A DNA stretch of 64,000 nt from Dyadobacter sediminis (GTDB taxonomy: Bacteria; Bacteroidota; Bacteroidia; Cytophagales; Spirosomataceae), in the NCBI RefSeq assembly GCF_005860765.1, contig NZ_VCEI01000028.1, positions 62,001 to 126,000 on the forward strand, given 5' to 3'. Shown one piece after another: positions 10,401 to 17,092 of the stretch; the first letter of the stretch is position 1, and each line of letters opens with the position of its first letter. A model generated the notes under the pieces. It had not been told where the DNA came from, did no database searches, and was given only the letters and a program-made list of their open reading frames with translations. The translations under genes were made by a program, and so were the position numbers.

Positions 10401-11778
10401 CTATGACTTTGGCGGGAAAAACAAACTTCTCATTCGATTCGGTTGTGCCTTCCAAAACATAGGAAGTCTGCGGATTAACACCATTTGCCCGGAAGCGCAT
10501 CCGTACGGTTTGTCCTTCACAGAATGTTCTGGAAGGACCTGTCGATTCAGGCTCTCCAAGTAGAAGGCTGGGCTTTACCGTAACGGTAAGCGGCGTATGG
10601 GAAGGATTTTCTATAATGCCGCACCCCGATTCAAATGTTTTAACCTGATACTGAGTTGTTGTTTCAGGGCTTAACAGAACATTATAATCAAAAACTTCTC
10701 CGTTGGTTAAGGTAAACTTAAAAGGAGGAAATCCGGTTGGGTTTGCAGATACCTGCACATGTTCTCCTATATTGATATTGTGCGAATCCGGTGTAAATGA
10801 AAATGAAGGCTTTGGATTTATATTGATTTTTAAGCCTTTGTTAATGGATATAGCAGCAGGGTTTTCCGTTACGATACCAATGTAGATGCCCTGGTTGAGC
10901 ATCGTTGAGCTGAGACCTTCGGGAATGATGGCTGTCAGCTCTTTCTTGCCACTCAGGACGGCCGGTGCATCCATGTAGTCATAGCTGTCAAAATAGGTGT
11001 TATCCGAACTGAACCTGATCCTGAATTTTGTATTTGCATTAAAATCTGCTTTGTCCGTACTGAACTTGACCTTGAATTCACTGCCTATACAAAGTGGAGC
11101 AGCACTAATACTGACCGGCATGAAATCAATGGAATTTACCTTGACTGTGACTTGCCCCGATATATCCATAGAACCGCAAACGTTGCTGGCTTCTTTAATA
11201 AAATACGTGCCGTCCTTCGTTTTCGGAAGATTGACAGTCGTCGTATAGCCGTTTACCCATTCGTAATCACTATAGTGCAGCTGAAATTTATTACCTGTAT
11301 TCAATGTAATCTCTCCTGGACTCATCGGAGTAGTCGTAAATGCCAGTACGATCGGATCGGTTGAATTCAGTGTATCCGCTTCGTATCCCCATTTTGAAGT
11401 TAAGCGGACTGTTGATTTTGTAAATGCCTTGAAAGAGTAATAAGCGTCAGTTTCAGTTTCTGGACTGGATGCAATTACTTTAAGTCCAAAGTTTTGTGAA
11501 TTAGCAAGTTCAGGTTCTCTTAAGATTGTAACCAGCTTGTTGCCCCTAAGTTGTGCGGGATATTCCCATCTTCTAGCTGGGTTGTTCCAGTCTTTATAAG
11601 CTACAACGGTGAATTTATTGTCAGATGGAAAAACGCCGCTTATGGTAACATCCATGCTGAGTTCAGTTCCAAGACAATAATTTTCGGAATAAACCTTGTC
11701 AATCCGGAGGCTGGGACTTTGGGCAAAAACGGTTAAGGAAAAACAGGACAGAATGAGGGTAAGTAAACATTTAATCAT
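7480..11778 (-). CDS. giant secreted modular protein with T9SS C-terminal sorting domain (copy B)
   Basis: Paralogue of the neighbouring copy A with the same plan, about 1,430 residues. The signal peptide is MIKCLLTLILSCFSLTVFAQ. Repeated modules carry opening Cys motifs (YCLGTELSMDV, LCIGSEFKVKF, FCEGQTVRMRF, YCMGDSVEVEL, QCIGSDSEIQF, ICPGQKVQLDY, NICGTDTVQIY) and closing Cys motifs (NVCGSMD, SGCGIIE, NECFRNN, NSCGSYA, NSCGYGT, STCGVGK, NECGVGK). The CTD is LGPNPASSELVIQFV through FPTGIYILQVHRKQ. The ATG at 11778 was chosen because it begins the signal peptide; an upstream in-frame TTG (11829) would add 17 unlikely residues. It is probably first in a two-gene operon with copy A. The message carries ACCTCCTT just before the ATG, the reverse of a Shine-Dalgarno, fitting a phylum that does not rely on one. 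Function unknown. Confidence 0.85.
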   Translation of the reverse strand: MIKCLLTLILSCFSLTVFAQSPSLRIDKVYSENYCLGTELSMDVTISGVFPSDNKFTVVAYKDWNNPARRWEYPAQLRGNKLVTILREPELANSQNFGLKVIASSPETETDAYYSFKAFTKSTVRLTSKWGYEADTLNSTDPIVLAFTTTPMSPGEITLNTGNKFQLHYSDYEWVNGYTTTVNLPKTKDGTYFIKEASNVCGSMDISGQVTVKVNSIDFMPVSISAAPLCIGSEFKVKFSTDKADFNANTKFRIRFSSDNTYFDSYDYMDAPAVLSGKKELTAIIPEGLSSTMLNQGIYIGIVTENPAAISINKGLKININPKPSFSFTPDSHNINIGEHVQVSANPTGFPPFKFTLTNGEVFDYNVLLSPETTTQYQVKTFESGCGIIENPSHTPLTVTVKPSLLLGEPESTGPSRTFCEGQTVRMRFRANGVNPQTSYVLEGTTESNEKFVFPAKVIGDSLEFFIPKNTAQDPKRDYSDLYMLRIVSSNPALASPYSAVKVQSPPYMLMAENSQKSVPFPSAVRMDYNLYGGGPYIAEMAGGTKQTYEYRNIWFYQYILQDTTFKLASLSNECFRNNDLPAFSLKVDNPGNTTPALFARLINKDYCMGDSVEVELNFSGKFEAGNQFTISYLRFAQADTYPIRNVTKPGIYKVKLPERLQEGYDASLQLSSSLPRLISETDRFNLKVKPSMPSIQPQASKDQPAKMFLGESPGVAVFTSDYTLIHYALDGKENTIRTNQNGTFSIPLELASNKVSEFRLKSVTNSCGSYAGEITSYFIGVAYKININPYTFPVRQCIGSDSEIQFSLESGTAAPSTKFTLQISATGSQDTYTDLATATDSHLFKFAVPNVKTGNYYFRVRSSDNIYSEPVYFYIGDVPTATFQAGYESAPGDTIVLADYGSQVYLTTYLTGSDPWGLVYNDGRQEQVTSNYTTYAPTVTGEQTFFVSKVWNSCGYGTASGKVTVKVKPGLELKKYPENADAIICPGQKVQLDYEIKGMEPQGNSYLVFSITGDDKKPVKLDSVKNASGRIELKIPQNIVGQIFFIKAEVASLQLSKTISYQIYTSPDITLFGDNIITAGESTNLYVRANNSFAYSTSFELSDGTSQAHTAPFPGGVTQIKVTPSITTTFTLKELKSTCGVGKVSGSATITVQPRLPQWLSIQRIEGLRKSNICGTDTVQIYFNLNGNQAGVNEYEVLLSDSTGRNFVSIPTSGQFSPLTAVIPAGVKQSGYYRIRLISKSQNISGSTYPESLRIGSYAQAKVLTPAAYYLPGQPVNVVIGLEGSSPFYYRFGDDNFSLYRNTAGYSDTIRLTPVTPVATYKILQVENECGVGKVGDPSSFQFELITAAEPASTGEVIQLGPNPASSELVIQFVNSSARQLEILHLNGTRMYTGLSAQQNATIDLSHFPTGIYILQVHRKQLVSTYRIIKY

Positions 11779-11954
11779 ATAGAAGGAGGTAATGAGATTA
11801 CCAAAATTAGCAAATGTTACCTTCTTCAAAAAACAAAACTTTTCGGTGTTCTTTCTTAATGCCTACGGGAATGAAGAAGGCGGAAAAAAGCATAAAGAGT
11901 AGTACTAAACTGAACGATTAGCAGGTGAAATTTGTGATTTTGAAATTGTTAAGT

Positions 11955-11982
11955 ATCCCTTGATATCAATGGGATTTTTTTT
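11955..11982 (+). terminator. intrinsic terminator with no obvious upstream gene
   Basis: ATCCC (11955-11959) pairs with GGGAT (11971-11975), and TTGATATCAA between them is itself self-complementary. Eight T follow (11975-11982). It points along the plus strand, yet the only annotated gene upstream (copy B) runs the other way. Confidence 0.6.
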
Positions 11983-11983
11983 G

Positions 11984-12452
11984 CAGTCAGCAAGCAATAA
12001 GGCGGCCCCGCCGGGGCCTGACCATGACAATGGCTGACTTGTGGCTATAAACAGGGAGCCGCTCTGCGGCTGTTGCTGCACGAAGGTTTTTGTCGAAAAG
12101 CATTTCTGAGCAGGAATACTTTTAAGAAGCACAACAAAAAGCTCCGGAGGAGCTATCTGTTTATAGCAAAAAAGCATTCAGCAAAAGGTTATGCGGCTCC
12201 GGAGGAGCCTTCTGGTAATCAGCAAGCAATAAGGCGGCCCCGCCGGGGCCTAACCATGACAATGGCTGACTTGTGGCTATAAACAGGGAGCCGCTCTGGG
12301 GCTGTTGCTGCACGAAGGTTTTGTCGAAAAGCATTTCTAAGCAACAATACTTTTAAGAAGCACAACAAAAAGCTCCGGAGGAGCTATCTGTTTATAGCAA
12401 AGAAGCATTCAACAAAAGGTTATGCGGCTCCGGAGGAGCCTTCTGGTGATTG
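11984..12452 (+). repeat. array 2 of the hairpin-rich repeat
   Basis: Two units in the same orientation as array 1. GGCC hairpins are at 12004-12018 and 12236-12250 (period 232). AGCCGC hairpins are at 12057-12071 and 12289-12303 (the second with one arm mismatch, GGGGCT). AGCTCC hairpins are at 12140-12154 and 12371-12385, and GGCTCC hairpins at 12195-12209 and 12426-12440. The 11-bp inverted arms GCTATAAACAG (12044-12054) and CTGTTTATAGC (12157-12167) enclose hairpins 2 and 3. Linker sequence is strongly conserved with array 1 about 9 kb away. Confidence 0.9.
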
Positions 12453-12708
12453 AAAGAAAAATAAGTAATAAATAGAAAGCTACTTTGCGAGTTGTTGCTT
12501 AGAGATCAAATTCTTTTTCCTCTTATTATTTTAATGCTTGGTTTACAAAAGTATTCCAATCCAAGTTTCTGCTTATTAAGGATTAAAGAATACAGCAGAA
12601 CAGGTTTGTCTTTCCTGAAATTCTCCGGGAGAAAATAAAACAAATCATCTTAATGAATAACTGCTCCAATGTATAAAAGTTAAAATGAATCAAATGTGTA
12701 TTATAAGG

Positions 12709-13893
12709 ATGAGAAACGTATTTATAATTTTAGTGTATTCTATACTTCTTTCTACTGAATTGATTGCGCAGAATTACGATGAAGCCAAGGTGCCTTCCTA
12801 CATTTTACCTGATGTTCTGAAAGCCCAGAGTGAAAAAGTTGTAACCAATGTAAAAGATTGGGAAAATATTCGGCGACCGGAAATCCTTACTCTTTTTGAG
12901 GAAAATGTTTATGGACAAATGCCGAAAACATTTGATAAATACGAGTTTAAAATAAAAAATGAAAACAAGCATTCCATGAATGGGAAAGCTCATTTAAAAG
13001 AAGTAGAAATTGCTGTCACCAATCATAATCAAACTGTAATGATTCATTTGGTTTTGTTTGTTCCGACGGGAATAAAAAAGCCGGTACCCGCTTTTTTACT
13101 AATTAATAACAGAGGGAAAAACAATACTTCTCCCACAAGAGACACACTGAGTGGTTTCTGGCCGGCCGAACAGGTTATTGATGCAGGATATGCCGTTGCT
13201 GCATTTCATGTAAATGACGCTGCGCCGGATCATAAAGACAGCTACCAGAATGGTGTTCTGCGGTTATATCCCGAGCAGTTGAAGGCAGGAAATGGTATGA
13301 AGGCTATCGGAGCCTGGGCATGGGCCGCCAGCAGGATCATGGATTATTTTGAAAATGATAAGGACATAGATGCATCAAAGATTGTTCTCACAGGACATTC
13401 CAGGGGAGGAAAAGCATCATTGTGGGCTGCTGCACAAGATTCCCGTTTTGCCATGTGCGTTTCAAATTGTTCAGGAAATACCGGAGCTGCTTTGTCTCAC
13501 CGCCGTTTTGGAGAAACGATTCAAGCAATCAATACAACATTTCCGCATTGGTTTGCTGACAATTACAAGAAATTCAATGATAACGAAAGTGCATTGCCTC
13601 TGGATCAGCATATGCTTGTTTCTTTGATTGCGCCAAGGCCTGTCTACGTAACCAATGCTTCTGAGGATTTATGGGCAGATCCTGTCGGAACGTTTTTGTC
13701 TTTAAAAGAGGCTGAAAGAGTATACGGACTTTACAAGTTGAAATCAGCCTTGCCGGAATCCATTCCGGCCATCAATATGCCGTTTGTCAAACCTCCTTTG
13801 GCATATCATATCCGTGAAGGAGTACATGATATGACTTCATATGACTGGGCTCAATTTATTAAAAATGCAGATCTTTATTTTAAAAGCCGGTAA
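12709..13893 (+). CDS. secreted CE15-like glucuronoyl esterase family alpha/beta hydrolase
   Basis: Family 15 carbohydrate esterases cleave the ester between 4-O-methyl-glucuronic acid of xylan and lignin alcohols. Seen here are a signal peptide (MRNVFIILVYSILLSTELIAQ), the nucleophile elbow GHSRGGK (Ser about residue 231 from this start), the following NCSGNTGAALSHRRFGE and FPHWF stretch typical of CE15, and a C-terminal HDMTSYDW that supplies the catalytic His. About 394 residues is normal for the family. An in-frame ATG at 12685 would add eight residues before the signal peptide; 12709 gives the cleaner one. The gene stands alone, downstream of repeat array 2. Substrate specificity is inferred from family only, and a related acetyl esterase activity cannot be excluded. 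Confidence 0.8.
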   Translation: MRNVFIILVYSILLSTELIAQNYDEAKVPSYILPDVLKAQSEKVVTNVKDWENIRRPEILTLFEENVYGQMPKTFDKYEFKIKNENKHSMNGKAHLKEVEIAVTNHNQTVMIHLVLFVPTGIKKPVPAFLLINNRGKNNTSPTRDTLSGFWPAEQVIDAGYAVAAFHVNDAAPDHKDSYQNGVLRLYPEQLKAGNGMKAIGAWAWAASRIMDYFENDKDIDASKIVLTGHSRGGKASLWAAAQDSRFAMCVSNCSGNTGAALSHRRFGETIQAINTTFPHWFADNYKKFNDNESALPLDQHMLVSLIAPRPVYVTNASEDLWADPVGTFLSLKEAERVYGLYKLKSALPESIPAINMPFVKPPLAYHIREGVHDMTSYDWAQFIKNADLYFKSR

Positions 13894-14164
13894 ATTTCAA
13901 ATTGAGAAGACGGGATTGACAAGCCGCTCAATCTCGGATACCGGATTGTGCTTTCAACCTGTATTTTCTGAATTCATTTTTTTGTAGATCATTGTCAAAC
14001 AGCAAACCAGATTCGGATAAATAGATGTCCGGATACAAATGCAGCAATGCAAATTGCCTTTAATGTTTTATAAGCAAAAAGATTTCAGGCAAATAAAAAT
14101 TACAATCTGTCTTTTATGGAATGGTATTTGTTTGACCAGGTTTCAAACAAATCATTTCAATTAC

Positions 14165-15097
14165 ATGAAGATCCTTGTATACGCCAAGCTGGAAAAGGAA
14201 ATGCAGTCAGAATTAGAGAAGCACTTGCCTGATGACGCAGAAGTACTGTTTGCATCTGATATTTCAGAACAGGAAGTAAAAGAGGCGTGGCAATCTGCCG
14301 AGGTGCTTATCGGCAATCCGCCCGCAGACTGGTTTGAAGAAACTCCCGGCGCACTAAAATTCTGGCAGCTTGAAAATGTCGGTTTCGAGCAGTATAAGGA
14401 AGTTGATTACAAAGGAAAAACGGCCAATGTAGGTGATATATCCGCTGTGCCCTGCGCCGAAACCATCGTAAGCGGTATTCTGGCTTTTTACCGTGGTATT
14501 CCCAAGATGGTCAGAAATCAGGTTAAAAAGGAGTGGGTAGGAGAAAAATCCAGCGCCGGACTTCAGATCCTCAGCGGCAAAAAAGTTATTATTCTGGGTT
14601 CGGGGGCCATCGGAGAACATGTGAATAAACTTCTGCAGGCATTTGGCTGCAGCACTCAAATGACTGCCAAAAGCGACCCGCAGGCAGAAATTCATTCGTT
14701 TGATCACTTGTTACAGCAACTGACTGAAACAGATCTGGTTGTAAATACACTGCCAGGCAATCTTGACAAATACGTTTCTCAGGAATTTTTTGATGCCATG
14801 AAAGAAGGAAGTCTTTATGCCAATGTGGGCAGAGGAAATACAACCGACGAAGCAGCATTGATAAATGCTCTGGAAAGTGGCAAGTTAACAGGCGCTGTTC
14901 TTGATGTTACTGAAAAAGAGCCGCTTGCCGAAGACAGTCCGTTATGGGAAATGGAAAATGTTATTCTAACGCAGCATACCGGCGCAGAACATGCGGGCAG
15001 AGATCAGGACAAAGTTGAAAAATTCATTTCCAACATCCGTAAATACCTGAATCACGAGGAGATTGAAGATGAAGTAAAACTTTCGGAAGGATATTAG
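14165..15097 (+). CDS. D-isomer-specific 2-hydroxyacid dehydrogenase family protein
   Basis: The 310-residue cytoplasmic NAD(P)-dependent oxidoreductase would interconvert a 2-oxoacid and a D-2-hydroxyacid. The nucleotide-binding loop is VIILGSGAIGEHV near residue 140. Catalytic stretches follow in the usual order: VNTLPGN, NVGRGN (Arg), DVTEKEPL (Glu) and LTQHTGAEH (His). The ATG at 14165 (MKILVYAKL) starts the first beta strand. The longer frame upstream adds 42 residues with no resemblance to the family and is rejected. It converges on the DUF6157 gene with a 25-bp gap. It is only distantly similar to the second dehydrogenase at 18546-19490, so a different substrate is likely. Confidence 0.85.
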   Translation: MKILVYAKLEKEMQSELEKHLPDDAEVLFASDISEQEVKEAWQSAEVLIGNPPADWFEETPGALKFWQLENVGFEQYKEVDYKGKTANVGDISAVPCAETIVSGILAFYRGIPKMVRNQVKKEWVGEKSSAGLQILSGKKVIILGSGAIGEHVNKLLQAFGCSTQMTAKSDPQAEIHSFDHLLQQLTETDLVVNTLPGNLDKYVSQEFFDAMKEGSLYANVGRGNTTDEAALINALESGKLTGAVLDVTEKEPLAEDSPLWEMENVILTQHTGAEHAGRDQDKVEKFISNIRKYLNHEEIEDEVKLSEGY

Positions 15098-15122
15098 GAA
15101 GATCTGAAAATGGCAACGGGCA

Positions 15123-15542
15123 TTACTTAGCTGATTTCATTGCTTTTAATATCTTTATTTTTTTGTCATTTAGAAGCCGGTTATACTCTTCGGTTTGATT
15201 GCCGTACAAAGCCACTTTGCCATTGTTGTCGCAGTGAATTCCCCAGCCGTAACGCTTTGTCAGTGGCGAAGCGCGAAAGCAGGGCTGGCCTTTGGAGAAA
15301 AATGCTTTTCTTGCTTCTTCCAGTTCGCTTTCCGTCAGATCTTTCCGTTTGGCATAAACCCTGAACAATATATCATCCGAGGTATATTCATAAGGGTTTT
15401 TGCTGATCATATCGTACTGTATGCCGGCAACGGTTTCTGTATTGCCCTTCATCGGCGGCACTTCTCCTTTTGCAGCCGGACAGTCTTCCGCAACTTCAAT
15501 AAATGTATTTGTATAATTGGTTGTATGGATTTTCTTGTTCAT
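15123..15542 (-). CDS. DUF6157-like conserved protein
   Basis: About 139 residues, soluble, with no signal peptide. The N-terminus (KIHTTNYTNTFIEVAEDCPA) and the later stretches PYEYTSDDILF and ESELEEARKAFFSKGQPC are what I recall of the DUF6157 family. The family has no assigned reaction. The ATG at 15542 was preferred over one six codons upstream because the family begins close to the HTTNY motif. A 14-bp palindrome, GTTTGT-GT-ACAAAC (15587-15600), lies 45 bp upstream of the start and could be an operator or one of the REP-like palindromes in this region. The gene runs toward the dehydrogenase. Confidence 0.7.
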   Translation of the reverse strand: MNKKIHTTNYTNTFIEVAEDCPAAKGEVPPMKGNTETVAGIQYDMISKNPYEYTSDDILFRVYAKRKDLTESELEEARKAFFSKGQPCFRASPLTKRYGWGIHCDNNGKVALYGNQTEEYNRLLNDKKIKILKAMKSAK

Positions 15543-15676
15543 CTGTATTGTATTTACCAAAAGATTAAGGTCAATTTCCGGGTGTTGTTTGTGTACAAAC
15601 TCATATTCTGAGCTATATACGGTTCAGATGCATTGGTTTATGTTAAAGCTTGATGCTTTCATTTAGGCTGCGTTGG

Positions 15677-15720
15677 CTTTATTGTCGTCGTTTGTGTCTT
15701 CACAAATGACGACAATAAAG
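15677..15720. repeat. 44-nt REP-like hairpin upstream of the transposase
   Basis: CTTTATTGTCGTC (15677-15689) pairs with GACGACAATAAAG (15708-15720), then after one mismatch TTTGTG (15691-15696) pairs with CACAAA (15701-15706) around a TCTT loop. The core TTTGTG-TCTT-CACAAA recurs on the other side of the transposase at 16409-16426. Confidence 0.85.
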
Positions 15721-15830
15721 AAAGTACAGACAGCTATGAATTTAATGTACTGACTGGATTTTACACCCTGTTACCAAAAAGCATTTTTTACGTAAAGTAT
15801 AAATATGTGCTTTAATCGGAATATTCAAAA

Positions 15831-16352
15831 ATGGAACTTGGGGAAATTTACCTTTATACAGCAACCATTACGAAACAGCGGAATTTACTGCAATCTGAAA
15901 AATATAAATGCGTTGTACTTGACAGTTTGTACTATCTGGTCCATTGCAGAAAAATGGCAGTTTACGGTTTCGTAATCATGCCAGACCACATTCACCTGAT
16001 ATGGGAATTACTTGAGACCAATGGAAAAGAGTATCCGCATGCAAGTTTTATGAAATATACAAGTCATCTTTTCCAGAAGGATTTGCGAAAGAATGATCCG
16101 GAATTACTAGAACAGTACAGGGTAGATTTCAGAACGAGAAAGTATCATTTCTGGCAAATGAATTCACTTGCCACACAGGTATTTTCATCCACAATATTCC
16201 TTTCAAAACTGACATACATACACAACATTCCGGTACAGGAAAAGTGGCAGTTGGCTGCCGCTCCTGAGCAATATCGCTTCTCTTCGGCCAGCTTTTACAT
16301 GACCGGAAAAGACGAATTCAAATTTCTTACACACATATCAGAAAGAATCTAA
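15831..16352 (+). CDS. REP-associated tyrosine transposase (Y1/HUH, IS200-like)
   Basis: The 173-residue single-strand DNA transposase-like protein has the HUH signature in MPDHIHLIW (His53, His55). The presumed nucleophile Tyr is in KLTYIHNIPV (Tyr129), as in RAYT/TnpA-REP proteins of Bacteroidota; the FWQMNSLATQVF segment before it also fits. Such enzymes are usually single-copy, domesticated and linked to palindromic REP sequences rather than to inverted-repeat-flanked insertion sequences. Here palindromes with the core GTTTGTG..CACAAAC lie on both sides (15677-15720, 16375-16392, 16409-16426). No terminal IS structure or target duplication was seen. The frame is intact, so the protein may be active. 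Confidence 0.85.
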   Translation: MELGEIYLYTATITKQRNLLQSEKYKCVVLDSLYYLVHCRKMAVYGFVIMPDHIHLIWELLETNGKEYPHASFMKYTSHLFQKDLRKNDPELLEQYRVDFRTRKYHFWQMNSLATQVFSSTIFLSKLTYIHNIPVQEKWQLAAAPEQYRFSSASFYMTGKDEFKFLTHISERI

Positions 16353-16354
16353 TC

Positions 16355-16426
16355 CGGAATAGCTTCGCACTTCGTTTGTGAGGACACAAACTACGCATTC
16401 CGGTTATGTTTGTGTCTTCACAAACA
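16355..16426. repeat. two REP-like palindromes downstream of the transposase
   Basis: The first is CCGGAAT (16355-16361) with ATTCCGG (16398-16404), enclosing GTTTGTG (16375-16381), AGGA, CACAAAC (16386-16392). The second is GTTTGTG (16409-16415), TCTT, CACAAAC (16420-16426). They share the 7-bp arm with the upstream hairpin at 15677-15720. Confidence 0.85.
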
Positions 16427-16443
16427 AGGTGCAAGGCTTTTCA

Positions 16444-16869
16444 TCATGCATTCTCAAGTTTTTCAATATCCAGCTTTTTCATTTGCAGAATAGCCTGCAT
16501 TACGCGCTGCCCTCTTTCAGGATCCGACATCAGTTTGCTGAGTACTGAAGGAACCACTTGCCATGAAAAGCCGTATTTGTCCTTCAACCAGCCGCATTGA
16601 TCTTCCCGGCCGCCATCGGCAGTAAGCTTTTGCCAGTAATAATCAATTTCATCCTGCGTGTCACAGTTGATAACAAATGAAAAAGCCTCGCTGAATCTGA
16701 ATTTCGGTCCGCCGTTAAGGCCCATAACTTTATAGCCATTGAGCTCGAAAGTGACTACGACCGGATTTTCCTGCAGGATTTTTGAGTTCTTGAATACAGA
16801 GCAGTAAAATTCTGCCGCAGCTTTCGCATTTCCGTCAAACCACAAGCAAGGATATATGGAGCTGTTCAT
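16444..16869 (-). CDS. VOC superfamily (PhnB-like) protein
   Basis: The 141-residue soluble protein has the paired beta-alpha-beta modules of the vicinal oxygen chelate fold. It opens with IYPCLWFDGNAKAAAEFYCSVF and contains a VMGLNGGPKFRFSEAFSFVINC strand and DQCGWLKDKYGFSWQVVP, the usual C-terminal module of PhnB/YciR-like members. Its ATG lies at 16869 and its end is 17 bp from the palindromes that follow the transposase. Family members range from glyoxalases and dioxygenases to resistance proteins, and many PhnB-like ones have no known substrate. Metal ligands cannot be assigned with certainty. Confidence 0.8.
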   Translation of the reverse strand: MNSSIYPCLWFDGNAKAAAEFYCSVFKNSKILQENPVVVTFELNGYKVMGLNGGPKFRFSEAFSFVINCDTQDEIDYYWQKLTADGGREDQCGWLKDKYGFSWQVVPSVLSKLMSDPERGQRVMQAILQMKKLDIEKLENA

Positions 16870-17019
16870 TGGAGTAAAGTACAGTTAGTTGAAAATGTTA
16901 TTAAAAAATAGTTGTTACAAGTTTACTAAACCCGTGCTGGTTTGGAAGGGGGGTACTGCGACTTTTAAAGGGGTATGCTGTGACAGCTTTGAAGCGAAAT
17001 TGTGGCTTTTGCCGATGGC

Positions 17020-17069
17020 AGTAACAGAAAAGGGGACAGATTCCATGATCTGTCCCCTTTTCTGTTACT
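17020..17069. repeat. perfect 22-bp-stem hairpin between minus-strand genes
   Basis: Arms 17020-17041 and 17048-17069 are exact reverse complements around the 6-nt loop TCCATG. The core is AAAAGGGGACAGAT / ATCTGTCCCCTTTT. It lies 23 bp past the end of the ThuA gene. No T-run follows on the minus strand, so a standard intrinsic terminator is not the best reading. A palindromic mobile repeat is more likely. Confidence 0.85.
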
Positions 17070-17092
17070 TATTTAAAAATGGATTCTTGCTT

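Larger units (their letters stand above)
11779..12708. other. intergenic region between divergent genes with terminator and repeat array 2
   Basis: Holds an orphan plus-strand intrinsic terminator (11955-11982), the second hairpin-repeat array (11984-12452) and about 250 bp of AT-rich DNA ahead of the CE15-like gene with no recognisable element. A 36-codon plus-strand frame (11792-11902, preceded by AGGAGGTA) lies upstream of the terminator. It is too short and featureless to call as a gene. Confidence 0.6.

Noticed and set aside
11779..11829. TTG start extending giant protein B by 17 residues
   Set aside because: The ATG at 11778 begins a canonical signal peptide; the extension would bury it.
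11905..12177. 90-codon minus-strand frame and its plus-strand counterpart in array 2
   Set aside because: Repeat-derived, same as array 1.
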